A DNA stretch of 64,000 bases from Capsicum annuum (GCF_002878395.1 NC_061115.1:57631940-57695939); one strand, 5' to 3'; counted from the stretch's first letter, positions 45,411 to 56,691 are shown. The notes: generated by a model not told the origin, from the letters alone. Numbers and translations are program-made.

Positions 45411-46465
45411 GAAAGCTATTATGAAGAAATTCATATGTGTTAACGGATGGACTATAACGGATATTATAGGCATAACTCCTGGAATTTGTTCCTACAAAAT
45501 CAAGTTAGAAATCTATCATGTCCCAAGTGTGGAGCATCAAAAGACACTAAATCCACTAATGCAAGAGGTGGTAAAAAATCATAGGTGGCTTGATGCGAGT
45601 ATCATTTACCCAATTTTTAATAGTACATGGGTGAGCCCAGTTCAATGAATCCCAAGAAAAAATTCCATGATGGTAGTTCCAAACGAGAATAACGACCTTG
45701 TCACCGTCCGTCCAATCATAGGTTGGAGGGTTTGTATGTACTGTCATAAGTTTAACTCATGGACCAAGAAAGACCATTTTCCCATGCCTTTTATGGAACA
45801 ACTATTGGATAGGCTATCCAGGCAGGGTCGGTATTACTTCCTTGATGGTCACTCGAGGTACAATCAAATTTGCATCACCCTACAAGGCTAATAAAAGATT
45901 ACCTTCACTTTTCCTGTGTAACATTCATTTTCTAATGCATGCCTTTTAGGTTGTGCAACGCTGTGGCCACTTTCTAATGATGTATGTTATCTATCTTTGC
46001 AGATATGGTAGAAGATTCAATGAAGGTGTTCATGGGTGAATTCTTTATGGTTGGGGATTCATTTAAGTCATGCCTTGCTCATTAAATCAAAGTTTTTGAA
46101 TGTCGTATGGAAACTAACCTAGGCTTGAATTGGAAAAAGGGCACTTTATGGTTAAGGAGGGCATTATGCTTGTACATAAAATCTTAGGGAATAGTGTCCA
46201 AGTTGATGAAGCAAAAGTTGAGGTAGTTTCTAAGTTACCTTCTCCAATCTCTGTGAAAGGTGTTAGAAGCTTCCTTCAACATGTCAGTTTCTATAGGCGA
46301 TTCATCAAAGATTTATCCAAGATCGCCCAACCCATTTTTAAAACTCCTTAAAATAGAGGTAAAATTTGAATTTGATGATGATTACTTGAAGGTGTTTAAT
46401 CGTCTCAAGGAGCTCCTTGTGTCGACTCCCATCATAGGACTCGGATTGGTCCTCACCCTTTGACC
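45411..46465 (+). pseudogene. Reverse transcriptase (Athila-like), catalytic DD lost
   Basis: GWTITDIIGITPGICSYKIK, PLMQEVVKNHRWLDASIIYP, MMVVPNENNDLVTVRPIIGW, HFPMPFMEQLLDRLSRQGRY, FLDGHSRYNQI. After a shift comes FMGEFFMVGDSF at ~46029-46064, where the family has Asp-Asp: the codons are GGT GAA (46035-46040). Then HFMVKEGIMLVHKI and SFLQHVSFYRRFIKDLSKIA. The DYRKLN-like motif reads YCHKFN. Non-functional. Confidence 0.85.
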
Positions 46466-46830
46466 TAATGTCTGATAAAAATGGTATTGATTTTGAAGCG
46501 GTACTAGGCCAATTAAAAGAGAAGTTGTTCCATCTAAACTACTATGCAAACAAGTAATTGAATAATTCCCATTTTAACTATATAATTACAAAGAAAGAGT
46601 TGTTTGCGGTGGTTTATGACTTTGAAAAATTTAGGACTTATATTTTGGGTAGGAAAGTGGTTTTGCATATGGACCACGGTGCCCTTAGATACCTCATGTA
46701 AAAGAAAGAGGCAAACCCTTGTTATATTAGGTGGATTTTGAAACCGTAAGAATTTGATTTTAAGGTGAAGGATGAAAAGGGTAGTGAAAAACAAGTGGCC
46801 GATCACTTTTCCCACCTCAAAACTAATCAT
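46466..46830 (+). pseudogene. RNase H (Athila-like)
   Basis: In one frame with stops: SDKNGIDFEAVLGQLKEKLF, HLNYYANK, TKKELFAVVYDFEKFRTYIL, GRKVVLHMDHGALRYLM, then DFKVKDEKGSEKQVADHFSH. MDHGALRYL corresponds to the TDH active-site block of 1-2162. The first Asp (CDAS type) appears as SDKNG. Confidence 0.82.
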
Positions 46831-46909
46831 GATAAGTTGGGTGAGTCTGAGATTGATTACACCTCCCAGATGACCTAGTCATGTAAATCTAGGGAAATGA
46901 TGCACCTTA

Positions 46910-48222
46910 GTATGCAAATTATGCTGACTATGTTATAAGTGGTGTACTTATTGAAGACCTTAATCATCATCAAAGAAAGCGGTTCCTATTTAATTTAAGG
47001 AAGTATTTTTGGGATGGAACTTTTTTATTTATGGAATGCGCGGATGGTATTATTCGTTGACGTATTATGCAAGAAAAAATGAAAGATATCCTTGAAGCTT
47101 GTAATTCCTCCCTTTCAGTGGTCATCATGGTGGTATTGGATCACCATAAAGATTCTTCAAAGTGGTTATTATTGTCCCATCATTCATATAGATTCTATTG
47201 AGATGGTTAAATCATGACATTAATGCTAATTGTAAGGTGGTTTTTCAAGGATGCATGAGATGCTTCTCAAACCCAATCTCGAAGTCGAGTTATTCGATCT
47301 ATGGGGGATCAACTTCATGAGCCAATTTGTGAGTCCTTATGGTAAGAAATACATATTAGTGGTGGTTTACTATTTCTCAAATTTGGTGGAGGCTGTGCCT
47401 CTCCCAAATAACGAAAGCAAACACATTAGTTTCTTCTTGAAGAAGTGTATTTTTATGAGGTTCAAAATCTTACGAGCCATTATTAGCGATGGAGGATATC
47501 ATTTATAAAATAGGGATTTTGATGCTCTTCTTGACAAGTATGGGGTAAAGCACAAGGTGGATACCCCATATCATCCCAAAACGAGCAGCCAAAATGAGGT
47601 GTCCAATGGTGAAATTAAATCCATCTATGAGAAAACTGTGAATGTTTTTCACACAAATTAGGTATGGCAACTCAACGATGCGCTTTGGGCATATAGAACG
47701 ACCTACAAAACTCCAATTGGTATGTCCCCCTACCAATTGTTGTTTGTAAAGCCGTGTCACTTACTCCTCGAAATGAAATATAAAGCTTTGTGGGATTTGA
47801 AGAAACTGATTATTAATTGGGAGATTGAATCTAAATCAAGAGTGACTCATATCCATGAGTTGGAAGTTTTCCAAGTAAAAGCTTATTCAAGCTCCATTCT
47901 TAACAAAGAAAAGATGAAGAGGTGAAATGATTCGAAAATCCTAAAGTGCGAGTTTTATATAGGTGATGATATACTGCTTTATAATTCAAGGTTTAAGCTT
48001 TTTGTGGGTAAACATAGATTAAAATGGTTGGGATCATTTGTAGTCTCAAATGTGTACCATAGCTGTGCTATTAAATTAGAGGATTTTGAGAAGATGAAAT
48101 TTGTGGTAAATGGGAAAAGATTAAAATGCTACCATGTTGGTGGACCCAGGCATCAAAGATTGAGGGATTTTGCTTTAGGGACCCAAATTAATAATAGAAA
48201 GCTCGTCATGTCTCTATATTAA
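46910..48222 (+). pseudogene. Integrase (Athila-like), first catalytic Asp lost
   Basis: N-terminal zinc region NYADYVISGVLIEDLNHHQR, KRFLFNLRKYFWDGTFLFME, CADGIIR (46910-47060), frame-broken to 47250. The core is well kept from 47251: EVELFDLWGINFMSQF, YGKKYILVVVYYFSNLVEAV, RAIISDGGYHL, YGVKHKVDTPYHPKTSSQNE, LNDALWAYRTTYKTPIGMSP. First Asp is Asn (AAC 47311-47313); second Asp (ISDGG) and Glu (QNEVSN) remain. The C-terminal segment with LGSFVVSNVYHSCAIKLEDF ends at 48222. Only three stops in the last kilobase. Confidence 0.88.
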
Positions 48223-48383
48223 ATAAAGCTCCATATGGGAGGCAACCCATTGTTTTTGTTTTGATATTTGTTTTTGATCAATCCACTAAATTTTAGCATG
48301 TTTCATACGCTTTTAACAGATTGGGAGGTCAAAATAGGGGAGCAACGAATTTGAGAGGTTTCAGCTGTAAAAGCAAGGGAACT
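48223..48383 (+). other. Post-pol non-coding region with Athila signature
   Basis: CATATGGGAGGCAACCCATTG at ~48233-48253 is the GGGAGGCAACCC-type sequence that follows pol in Athila/Tat elements (also at 6906-6925 and 53545-53565). It is interrupted by the next LTR. Confidence 0.6.
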
Positions 48384-49400
48384 TCTAATACCCCAAGTTT
48401 TTATGTTCTAAACCTCTCAAAATTAGCCCATGAAGTTAACTTTCCAACGCCATGAGTCTCTCCCTAATATGACATCATGGCAAAAAGTTATGAAAATTTT
48501 CTTCAAGGAATCTGTTAGCTGACTAGTGACCACAACTCTCTTCACGACCTGTAACCAAACCTTACGAGTTGTTATAAGAGGTATCGTCAAAACTGTAAGG
48601 ATCCCAAGTTTTAGATCGGTAATCATGACTCTACTCCGCAAGTCTTAATCAAACATTACGAGCCATTGGGAGGGACTCGTAGTCACAATAGTGTTGAGCC
48701 AAGAAACCCTTCCAGTGGTTATGAGTCCAGCACACTACACATATTTAGACCTGATGAGTCATTGTGTGGACCCGTAGCTTAACCAGCCAATGATTTAAGA
48801 ATCAAGCCTTAGACTATAAATTCACCCAATGACTCGTAGTCAGTCAAATCTGTCATTAGGTGGTGAGTTATAGTCAAAACAAAATGAACCCACGATCCCA
48901 AAATCCCAAGTTATGACTTAGACCATGACCCGTAACTAGTCATAACAAGTCATGAGGTGTGTGGTAATGAATGGGAGTGGGTTTCCTACACATTTGACTT
49001 TTATTCCTTTACCCACTCCATTAAAAACCAAACCATACCATTTTACCTTCTAAAGGGGAGGCATAAAAGATCAAAAATCCCCAAATTCATCAAATAGCCG
49101 TATTACACCCCAAAAGAGATCAAAGAGGTGATTTTTCCATCATCCTCAAAGAAACTAGGGTTTCTCAAGAGCAAGATCAATTTCAAGGAATCTCCTAAGG
49201 CTCTTACCACCAGGTATGTGGGATATTCATTAGTAGGTTCCATCCACCCATTGACTCCCAAGAAAATTTATTTTCCTTTTTATGGGGTTTAAAGTTATCT
49301 ATAAATTTGATAAATCAGCCCTCAATTATTGAAATTATGAACGATGAAAACATACCCCCTCATGAGAAATTATGTTTCCATATGTTTGATAATGCACACG
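48384..49400 (+). repeat. Tekay-like LTR, 5' part
   Basis: Starts TCTAATACCCCAAG (family TGTAATACCCC). It has a palindrome array 48525-48965, TATA-like CATAAAAG 49062-49069, then the conserved post-TATA words CTCAAGAGCAAGATCAA, GGTATGTGGG and CATCCACCCATTGA. It is cut at 49401 by the start of the next element's LTR. The remaining part should lie beyond the window. Confidence 0.75.
48525..48965 (+). promoter_or_regulatory. U3 array of ACTCGTAGTCA palindromes
   Basis: GACTCGTAGTCAC at 48674-48686 and GACTCGTAGTCAG at 48831-48843, with variants TTACGAGTTGT, ATTACGAGCCATT, ATGAGTCATTG and CGTAACTAGTCATAACAAG in both orientations. About 100 bp before the TATA-like box. Confidence 0.55.
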
Positions 49401-50899
49401 TGATGTGTGAGCCTACGCTAACACATTTGAGGGTTTTAACTCTAAATAATTGTAAGGTCTTGAGCAACTTTAGTTGTTTTTAATTAGTTTACTTTTATTT
49501 TTGCAGTAAATGTTGAGATGTAGGAGAACCAAATATAATTGAAACAAAAAGGCTGAAAAGTGAAGCAAAATAAAGGACAAATATGGCTGACGATGTTCAT
49601 GATAAGTCGTCAGCCTGGTGATAAGCTGTCAACGATGCCGTCAGCCTTAAAAAGAGAATAAGAGTTGAAGATATTTTGTGATGACATTCGTGAAAAGCCA
49701 TCAGGTTGGTGATACAGTGTCAACGTCGTCGTCAGCCTTAGGCAGTTAGATCAAAAATTATAGAGGAGCTGACAACATCAGTGATAAGATGTTTTGTTAG
49801 TGATAAGGCGTCAATTTCGTCGTAGCCTCAGATAGCAGAAGCCAAAGTACAGAAGATCTGGCGACATTCGTGATAAGCTATCAGACTCCTGATAAGCTAT
49901 AACGGATGTCATCGTCTATTTCGAGAAAAAATTGCAACTTTAATTTTATTTCCTTATTTAGGTTGAAATATTTAAAGCTTTGTTTTAGGGTTTTCTATTA
50001 TTCATTCATTCATCATCATCATCATTATTCAAAAGAGAGTTTGGTACTTTGAGTCTTGGAGAATATATTTTGATATTTCTTTCTCTATCTTTTTGGATTT
50101 GAACAATACAACTAGTTTGGTGATTTTACTTTGTAATCTAATCTATGATTCACTAATTATTATTAATCTTTGTAAGTTAATCTTCTCAATTATGAATTCA
50201 ATTATGTGTTTTGTTCTTTCCCCCATGAGTGGCTAAACTCTGTTAACCTGAATTATGGGATCTAGGGTTAGGTTGTGATGAGGTGCTAAATACTCAAGAT
50301 TTAATAGGTGTTAGGATTTTTTGTTAATTCTGAGATTTTAATTAACATCTATTGGTTGCAAATAGTAGACACCCCTACTTTGATATGCTTGAGAAAGAAA
50401 TCATATATAATAGGAAGTCAATTATCAATAGGGACTCAAAAATATTTCATTTAATAATCAGTGCTGTAACAAGGTTGGTTAACCTGAGGTAAAATCTAAA
50501 TAGTGAACAGACATTCCCTAAGTTCGAGAGGATTAGGAAATTAGACTCTTAAATATGTCGAGAGATATTTGAGCATATCATTGATAAAGATATCTTGTTA
50601 TCCTAACCACCGTGAGAATCTTGAGTCATCTCTAGCATCTGTCATGTACCGTAAGACCTAGTGAACATAATTCTAGTTATTTCATAAAATTTTGGTTACA
50701 AACATAGAAATGAAAGTGACAAACAATCATTTGGGAAACTTAAACCCCCGTTTCAGGAAACTTTAAACTATCAGTGAATTAAATTGCAATCGACTTGAGC
50801 TCACACCATATTCCCTGCGGGATTTGACCCCAACCTAGTTGGGTTTTATATTGACAATGATCGCTTACACCCATTCAAGCGTGTAGTCGAGCGTTATCA
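49401..50899 (+). repeat. 5' LTR, Athila-like
   Basis: TGATGTGTGAGCC...GCGTTATCA, about 1.5 kb, followed by AAAA and the primer site. It contains the hairpin array 49588-49916 and an ATATTTAAAG TATA-like box at 49968-49977. The first 1055 bp are repeated at 58072-59126. Confidence 0.88.
49588..49916 (+). promoter_or_regulatory. U3 array of TGACGAC...GTCGTCA hairpins (5' LTR)
   Basis: Four units of roughly 55-70 bp at ~90-bp spacing. Each has TGACGAC-like and GTCGTCAG-like outer arms around two direct copies of GTGATAAGCYGTCA. The fourth unit includes GCGACATTCGTGATAAGCTA. The array ends ~50 bp before the TATA-like box. TGACG is the core recognised by TGA-type bZIP factors; any binding is inference. 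Confidence 0.65.
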
Positions 50900-50903
50900 A
50901 AAA

Positions 50904-50921
50904 TGGCATCGTTGTTGGAGA
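50904..50921 (+). other. Asp-tRNA primer binding site, degraded
   Basis: TGGCATCGTTGTTGGAGA. It differs from the standard Athila primer site only by G-to-A and C-to-T changes (five in 18). Confidence 0.75.
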
Positions 50922-51095
50922 ATACAGTTAAAAATTGAAAGTTGTGTGCGCTAATTGACTATTAGTTAGGTTTCCTAGATTTATGTTTATTTGTTGTTTT
51001 TGTTTATTATAGGTTCCTTGTTGCTTATTCCCAAAACAAGAAGTTCTGGAGAACTGTTAATACTAATTAATCTAGAACCTCAGCTAATCGGGAGA

Positions 51096-52479
51096 ATGGA
51101 AGAACAGCAAGAGGCTGACAGACTGGCAGCCTTGGCCAGGGCTCAGGTGAACGTACAAAACTAGGGTCAACATGTATGTCATCCGAACCCTGATGATAAA
51201 GCCTTGGATGATGAGGAATTGCTGAATCCTTAAAACCCAAGGTTAGCTGAGAAAATTGTCGCACTAGTGCAGCGAAATTTCAACAGAAACCATTAAGTCA
51301 TAGGATGGTATGGTCAACAGCCTGTCTATTATGAGGTTGATGACGATGATGAAAGAATGGACGGAGCAGGTGCAACGGGTGCTATCATTCCTCCACCGTT
51401 AGCACCTGGTACAATATTTAGCATAATAAGTACCATGATCCAACTCCTGAATCTGAAGGGGTTGTTTGGAGGTATGCCTGGTGATGATCCTAACATGCAC
51501 TTGGTGAACTTTATCACCATTTGCAAATCTTTTGATAATTCGAGAGTGAGCCAGAATGTAATCCGATTGATATTTTTTCCATTTTCTCTGTTTGGGGAGG
51601 TAACAATGTGGTTAAATGAGCTAGAGCCTGATTCTATAACTAACTGGAGACATTTGAAAGAGGCGTTCCTAGAATGGTTCTTTCCACCCTCCAGGAGGGT
51701 ACAGTTGAGGGACGAAATCAGTAACTTCAGACAGCTCCCGACTGAAGCATTTCATGAAACTTAGGAGAGATTCAAGAAGAAGATAGCACAATTTCTGAAC
51801 TACAACATGCCGGACTTTCACTTGATGGATACTTTGTACAGAGCTTTAAACTCTGTGACAAAGCCAATTATAGATAATGCTGCAGGTGGTTCGTTCATTG
51901 ACCTTTCTTTTTAAGATACTTCAGACATGCTAAATAGAATGACCAAACAGATTCAGGCTTGGCATACTAGGGATTCTGTGGTAGTTAGCCCGACTGTTTC
52001 TAGTGGTATGGTTGTGGAGTAACGCAGAAGGGATGAGGAGCGAGACTATGACATGGCTCACTTAAAGACTTAGATGGACTTACTGACCAAGCACTTACTG
52101 TCAGGTAAGACTGAAAAGGTTAAGGCTGTGGAATCTCAATGCACTATTGCTATTGATCCAGATGAAGAGGCAAATTATGTTAATAATTAAGGGGGTTTCC
52201 GAGGTAATAGCAACGGGAATCAAGGAACTTTTATGACTAGCCTGATTATAAAGTTAGGGAGCAAGGAAACTGGAGATGCAATAATGATAGGGGTGGTTTG
52301 TATGTTCCTCCTTAAAGTTGGGATGTTGTACCAGCTAGATCTGGCAAGATGTTCATGAAGGACACGATGGAAAATTATTGAAGTGAGTTGAGGCTACCAG
52401 CTAGGGGGTAACCACTATGAAGAGTGAATTCTCTACCCAGAGTTAGTTGGTTAGTTCACACTCCACTTCTATCAAGTAA
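51096..52479 (+). pseudogene. gag of Athila-like element
   Basis: The ATG at 51096 (MEEQQEADRLAALARAQVNV) is in frame with the long open stretch 51357-51764. The retrotransposon gag core reads FGGMPGDDPNMHLVNFITIC, FPFSLFGEVTMWLNELEPDS, WRHLKEAFLEWFFPPSRRVQ, LRDEISNFRQLPTEAFHET. After a TAG the same frame goes on: RFKKKIAQFLNYNMPDFHLM, LNRMTKQIQAW. About seven in-frame stops; a frame change before 52480. No zinc knuckle was found. Confidence 0.85.
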
Positions 52480-53418
52480 TTGGAGCAGAAGATAAGCCAA
52501 CTTTCCACAACACTGAACCAAAGAAAAAGTGGTACTTTACCTAGTGATACGGTTCAGAATCTGCAGAATGATGGTTTATATATGGTGATTACCACTAGGA
52601 GTGGTAAGATCTTAACTGTACCTTCTGTGTGCAAATCTATAGATGGTGAGGTGGTTGTTGATGAATTCAAAGAAAGCAAACCAGTGGAATCTGAGAAGAT
52701 GGATAATTCTATTGATGCTTCAGTGAAAGAAAAAGAGAAGGAGGAGGAACTGGTGTTGAAATTTATCCCAAGAACACCACCTCCCTTTCCTCAATGATTG
52801 AAGAAAAAGGCTGATGATGCAAAATTTAGAAAATTCATGGCCATCCTCAAGCAATTGACAATTAATGTGACTTTGGATGAGGCACCTGAGCAAATGCCAA
52901 GATATGTGAAGTTCATGAAAGACCTTGTATCAAAGAAACAGAAGGTTAGACATGAGCTGGAGGACAATCTTATCCATTGTGGTGCTATCTCTACAAGGTA
53001 TTTAGTACAGAAAAAGGCAGATCTGGGAGCGTTTACCATCTCGTGTACTATTGGCCCTCTAAAGTTCACAAAAGCACTATGCAATCTGGGAGAGAGTATA
53101 AATTTAATGCCACTGGCTGTGTACAAGAAATTTAGTTTTAGGTATCCTACCCTAAAAAATATGCAGTTGGTAATGGCAGATAGATCTCTGAAGTGGCCTG
53201 TGGGCATACTGCATGATGTTTTGGTAAAGGTAGCCGATTTTGTTCAGCCTGCTGATTTTGTGGTCGTAGATTGTGAAGTGGATTTTGAAGTGCCTATCAT
53301 CTTGGGTAGGACATTACTTATATTTTGGAGAGTTCTAGTAGAAATGAAGTTGAATGAGCTAAAGTTCAGGTTCAATGACCAAGAAGCACGCTTCAAAATA
53401 CACTCATCCATGACTTAG
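52480..53418 (+). pseudogene. gag C-terminus and protease, catalytic Asp lost
   Basis: 52480-52797 and 52798-53418 are one frame separated by a single TGA after PPPFPQ, one C-to-T step from the usual Arg codon. The protease part: LKKKADDAKFRKFMAILKQL, TINVTLDEAPEQMPRYVKFM, GAFTISCTIGPLKFTKALCN, LGESINLMPLAVYKKF, VMADRSLKWPVGILHDVLVK, PIILGRTLL. The family's CDLG reads CNLG: AAT at 53093-53095. Otherwise well preserved, about 310 codons. Confidence 0.88.
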
Positions 53419-53656
53419 CAACATGAGATGAGTCTTTTCTCAATTGTAAACGCCTTTTATGATGATTGTAAAGGGGTATCAACAGGTTGTCTTATTGAAT
53501 TATGAATAGTCAAGACAACCAAGTCATTCCGCGACAGTAAATGAGGTGCTATTGGGAGGCAACCTAAAGTTTTTATGTTTAAGCAAGTGTTTTTACTTTT
53601 ATAATTAGGATTTAGTACAGGGAAGGTAAAAAATAAGGAGGTCAACTAAAAGGCCA

Positions 53657-53815
53657 TGACAATATCTCTGATAAGCTGTCAAAATTGTGATAAGCTATCA
53701 GAAATATCATCAGATAGGCCAAACTTGAGGCAACCTATGCTTAGGGGTGAAGACATTTGTGATAGGCTGTCAGACTTGCAATAAGCAATCATAAGTCGTC
53801 GTCAGCCTAAAAGCC
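53657..53815 (+). repeat. Internal hairpin array 1
   Basis: Two degenerate units: TGACAATATCTCTGATAAGC with a second AAGCTATCA half to 53718, and ACATTTGTGATAGGCTGTCA through GTCGTCGTCAG to 53815. Same vocabulary as the LTR arrays but outside the LTR. Confidence 0.6.
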
Positions 53816-54303
53816 TTAAAATCTAAATTCTGGGCCCAGGTTAAATCAAATCTGACCTGACCCAGCACAAGAACCTTTTCAAATTTCCGCTAGTTTTAAT
53901 TATTTTCCTTTAGTTTATTTCTTTCCTTAGTTAGTTTATCTCCTAATCTTCACAAAAACTTTAAGAAAATAAGTTCCCTTATGTGTGGTTTTGCAATTCA
54001 CAATTAAGAGATTCTTCCTACTTCCTACTTTCTCTTGTGCTTGTATTCAGATTTCGGGCCCCCATCAGGTATACTCTAACTTTAAATCTTCTTTTCTAGT
54101 GGTAAGTGATTGATATATAACAACCCAAGTCCCCAATATTGTTTAACCAAGTTCAACTTGGAAAGGAGCTTAAATCGCACCTAAGGTCCGCTGTGCAGGC
54201 CCAAGGTTTAAAAAGATAGCTCACACTCGGAATTCAAGTGGATTTTGAGAAATAATGGGGACCAAAAATTGAGTTAAAATCAAAATTGGGTTCTGATAAG
54301 AGC

Positions 54304-54543
54304 TGGAGACATTCATGATAGGCTATCACAATTGTGACGGCTTATCAGGAATGTCGTCAAAGGCTGACAAGAATAAAGTGGTTTCTGTTTAGAGCTGACG
54401 ACATTCGTGATAGGCTATCACAATTGTGATGGCTTATCAGGAATGTCATCAAAAGTTTTTAAAATTTTGAAGGTTCTGTCTAAGGTTGACGACCGTTGTT
54501 ATAAGCTATCATAGTCATGATGGCTTATGAAAAATTATAGTCA
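54304..54543 (+). repeat. Internal hairpin array 2
   Basis: Three units of about 57 bp spaced ~95 bp. The second has TGACGACATTCGTGATAGGC and GGCTTATCAGGAATGTCATC as inverted arms around TATCACAATTGTGA. The right half (CTTATCA..AATGTCGTCA) matches the solo LTR at 40591 better than the element's own LTR units do. It ends ~100 bp before the plant transposon ORF. Confidence 0.65.
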
Positions 54544-54646
54544 CACCTGGAACCTGAATCATGAATAAGATGAAATGATTAATGTGTTTGTGTTTGTGCT
54601 TTTATGGACTAACCAATGGTTTTTCTATTGCTACAAGAATCTTAAA

Positions 54647-56691
54647 ATGGCACCAAAAAGAAAGAGCCCAAAGCACCAAAGAAAGCAACAAAATAAAGTG
54701 TACGTTGTAAGCTCATCGATGAGGAATTTGATTACAAGGAGGAGGAACCCCTGCTTAGGAAGCAAAAGGAGAAGCAAAGTCTAAAGAAACCTTCGCCGCC
54801 TCCACCTATTGAAGTGGAGGATAGTGATGATACTGAGACTACAACATCACCAAAAAGTGCAACTTCTGAATATACTGCTTCTAAGAAAGAGGGTTCTGAA
54901 TAGCATAAGTCTGACCATGCTGAATCTGAAAAAGAGGAACAGGAAGGGTCTGAGGAGTCTGAGTCTGAGGGAACAACTACTGGATCCCCATCCACTAAAC
55001 AAGAAGATAATGAAGATTCTCCAGCTTAGAGAACAACTATCAAATGTAAGAACCTAAAGTTTGAGATAATTCTAGGTGGCAAATTTCCAGGGCAGAGAGC
55101 ATCTTCACCGTTGGGATTCGCAGAACTAATAGAAGGAGTGCTAAGAGGCCAATTCAGGAAGAAAACATGATTATCACTAGAGGGTTGAGTAGGTACCCTG
55201 AAGTGAAATAGAAGTTCCAAGAGTATGGCTTGGAGTGGACCACAAAAGAAAGAGGTTCATTTTGCCCTACACTGGTTCAAGAGTTCTACGCAACCTACCA
55301 AGATCAATTGGAAAAAATGTGCAGGCCAGGTGAAAGAGTAGCAAACCGGCCCCTATTGGATAGTGTATAGGTGAGGGGCATAAACGTTGATGTCTCAATT
55401 AGAACTATCAACAGGTTCTTGAATGGTCCTACCTTTACTCCTCAGGCCACTACACCATCTGTCTTTGCTCGAATTAAGAATTGGGAGAAACAACGTCCGT
55501 GGTTGGCCAACATCATAGCTAAAGAAGAACCAGCATGGGTAACAAACCCAAATGAAAGAAGACCTCTTTGACTCAAGAGGCAAAGATTTAGTGGGGTATA
55601 GTGCATTTCTGGATGATGCCTACTAATGGAGAAAATATTTTGGGTAATGACCGAGCTATTCTAATGGCGAGCATGATGCAGAACCTTCCCCTAAATTTTA
55701 GGGAAATCATTGCTGATGAGATGAAGATTAGAATGACGAGAACCGACCCTTTCCCTTGTCTTATCACAGATTTATGTCGAGCTGGTAATGTGGCAAAGGT
55801 TACAGGGGTTGATGATGACATTCCTACAAGAAAGACTCACAACCCCATACGTTATGATAAAAATCAGCCAGGATTAAGACTTGATAGAGGTTCAGAGGTG
55901 CAGCAGACCCTCTAGTTACAAATACCGGTGCAGCACCTCATGTGGAAGTACAAGATTCCGAGGTTGTACAACCAACTTCTTTAGCACAAGCAGGATCAGT
56001 GCCTGAGACTGAAGCTAGCCCTTTAGTTCCTACAGCAATAGAATGTTTTGCATTTCATCCGATCGATATCCGAAAAGTGGCTAAACAAGCCAAGTAGTAT
56101 GAGGCACAGCTACATGCTTTTGCCAAATAGTTTTCTGTTGCAGTAGATAAGAGAATCAAGGCTACCTTGAGATTTTGTGACTTTCCTCGAGCGCTTTGCA
56201 GATTTGGAGAACTGATCAATGCGTGGGCAAAAGAAATGTCAGGGGCTAATCTTGCTAGATTTAGAGCGGTATTGGACAAGGTAAATACAAATGTAGGGGT
56301 GTTGCAGCAGAACCAATTTATGATACCAATAGGTCAGGCCACAGATAAATCTGAGGAAGAAATTCTAATGCTTGACCTCACTGGATACCCACTAAAGAAA
56401 AAAAAGAAGAAAAGTGAGAAGAAAGGTAAGGAAAAGAGAGAGAGGCCCAACAGTGATGAAGAGGGAAAAATAGAGAAGAGGGCAAGAAAGAAAAAGGAAA
56501 AAGAGGAGATGAAAAGGGTAGAAATTGAGTTCTTAGTTAATAACAAGAAATGGGAGGCAGTCATCCAAGCTAGGGCTAAAGGTACCTCATCTATAAAGGC
56601 TTCAGCTACTGCAAATCTAGATGCTCTTGATAGGGAGCAGACAACAGATGATGCAGTAGCAGGGTTGGAGACCCAGGATCCATGTGCTTGA
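54647..56691 (+). pseudogene. Putative plant transposon protein ORF (Transposase_32-like)
   Basis: ATG at 54647 (MAPKRKSPKHQRKQ), then by frame change an acidic region (EVEDSDDTETTTSPKSATSE, EKEEQEGSEESESEG) and a core: YGLEWTTKERGSFCPTLVQE, FYATYQDQLEKMCRPGERVA, RGINVDVSIRTINRFLNGPT, DRAILMASMMQNLPLNFREI, DPFPCLITDLCRAGNVAKVT, DDDIPTRKTHNPIRYD. The C-terminal open stretch 56167-56691 is predicted helical and ends in a Lys/Glu-rich tract with KKKKKKSEKKGKEKRERP, a likely nuclear-localisation-like run. Frameshifts and stops break it. Same domain order as 2167-4156. Function unknown. Confidence 0.65.

Larger units (their letters stand above)
45411..48383 (+). mobile_element. Athila-like Ty3 pol fragment
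   Basis: Linker, RT, RNase H, integrase and the post-pol signature, entering abruptly at ~45411 inside another element's integrase. No gag, protease or 5' LTR. It ends at 48383 where a new LTR begins. Confidence 0.82.
53419..54646 (+). other. Internal non-coding region with hairpin arrays
   Basis: Starts ~125 bp after protease with GTGCTATTGGGAGGCAACC (53545-53565), the signature that normally follows integrase. The whole RT-integrase block is therefore missing between 53418 and 53545. Two hairpin arrays (53657-53815, 54304-54543) and AT-rich DNA fill the rest. Confidence 0.7.

Noticed and set aside
49588..49916. Regularly spaced repeats as a possible CRISPR-like array
   Set aside because: Repeats are imperfect palindromes with unequal, partly similar spacers inside a plant LTR, and no cas genes are present.
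52791..53207. 138-codon minus-strand open frame
   Set aside because: Mirror of the Athila protease frame on the plus strand, which explains the sequence fully.
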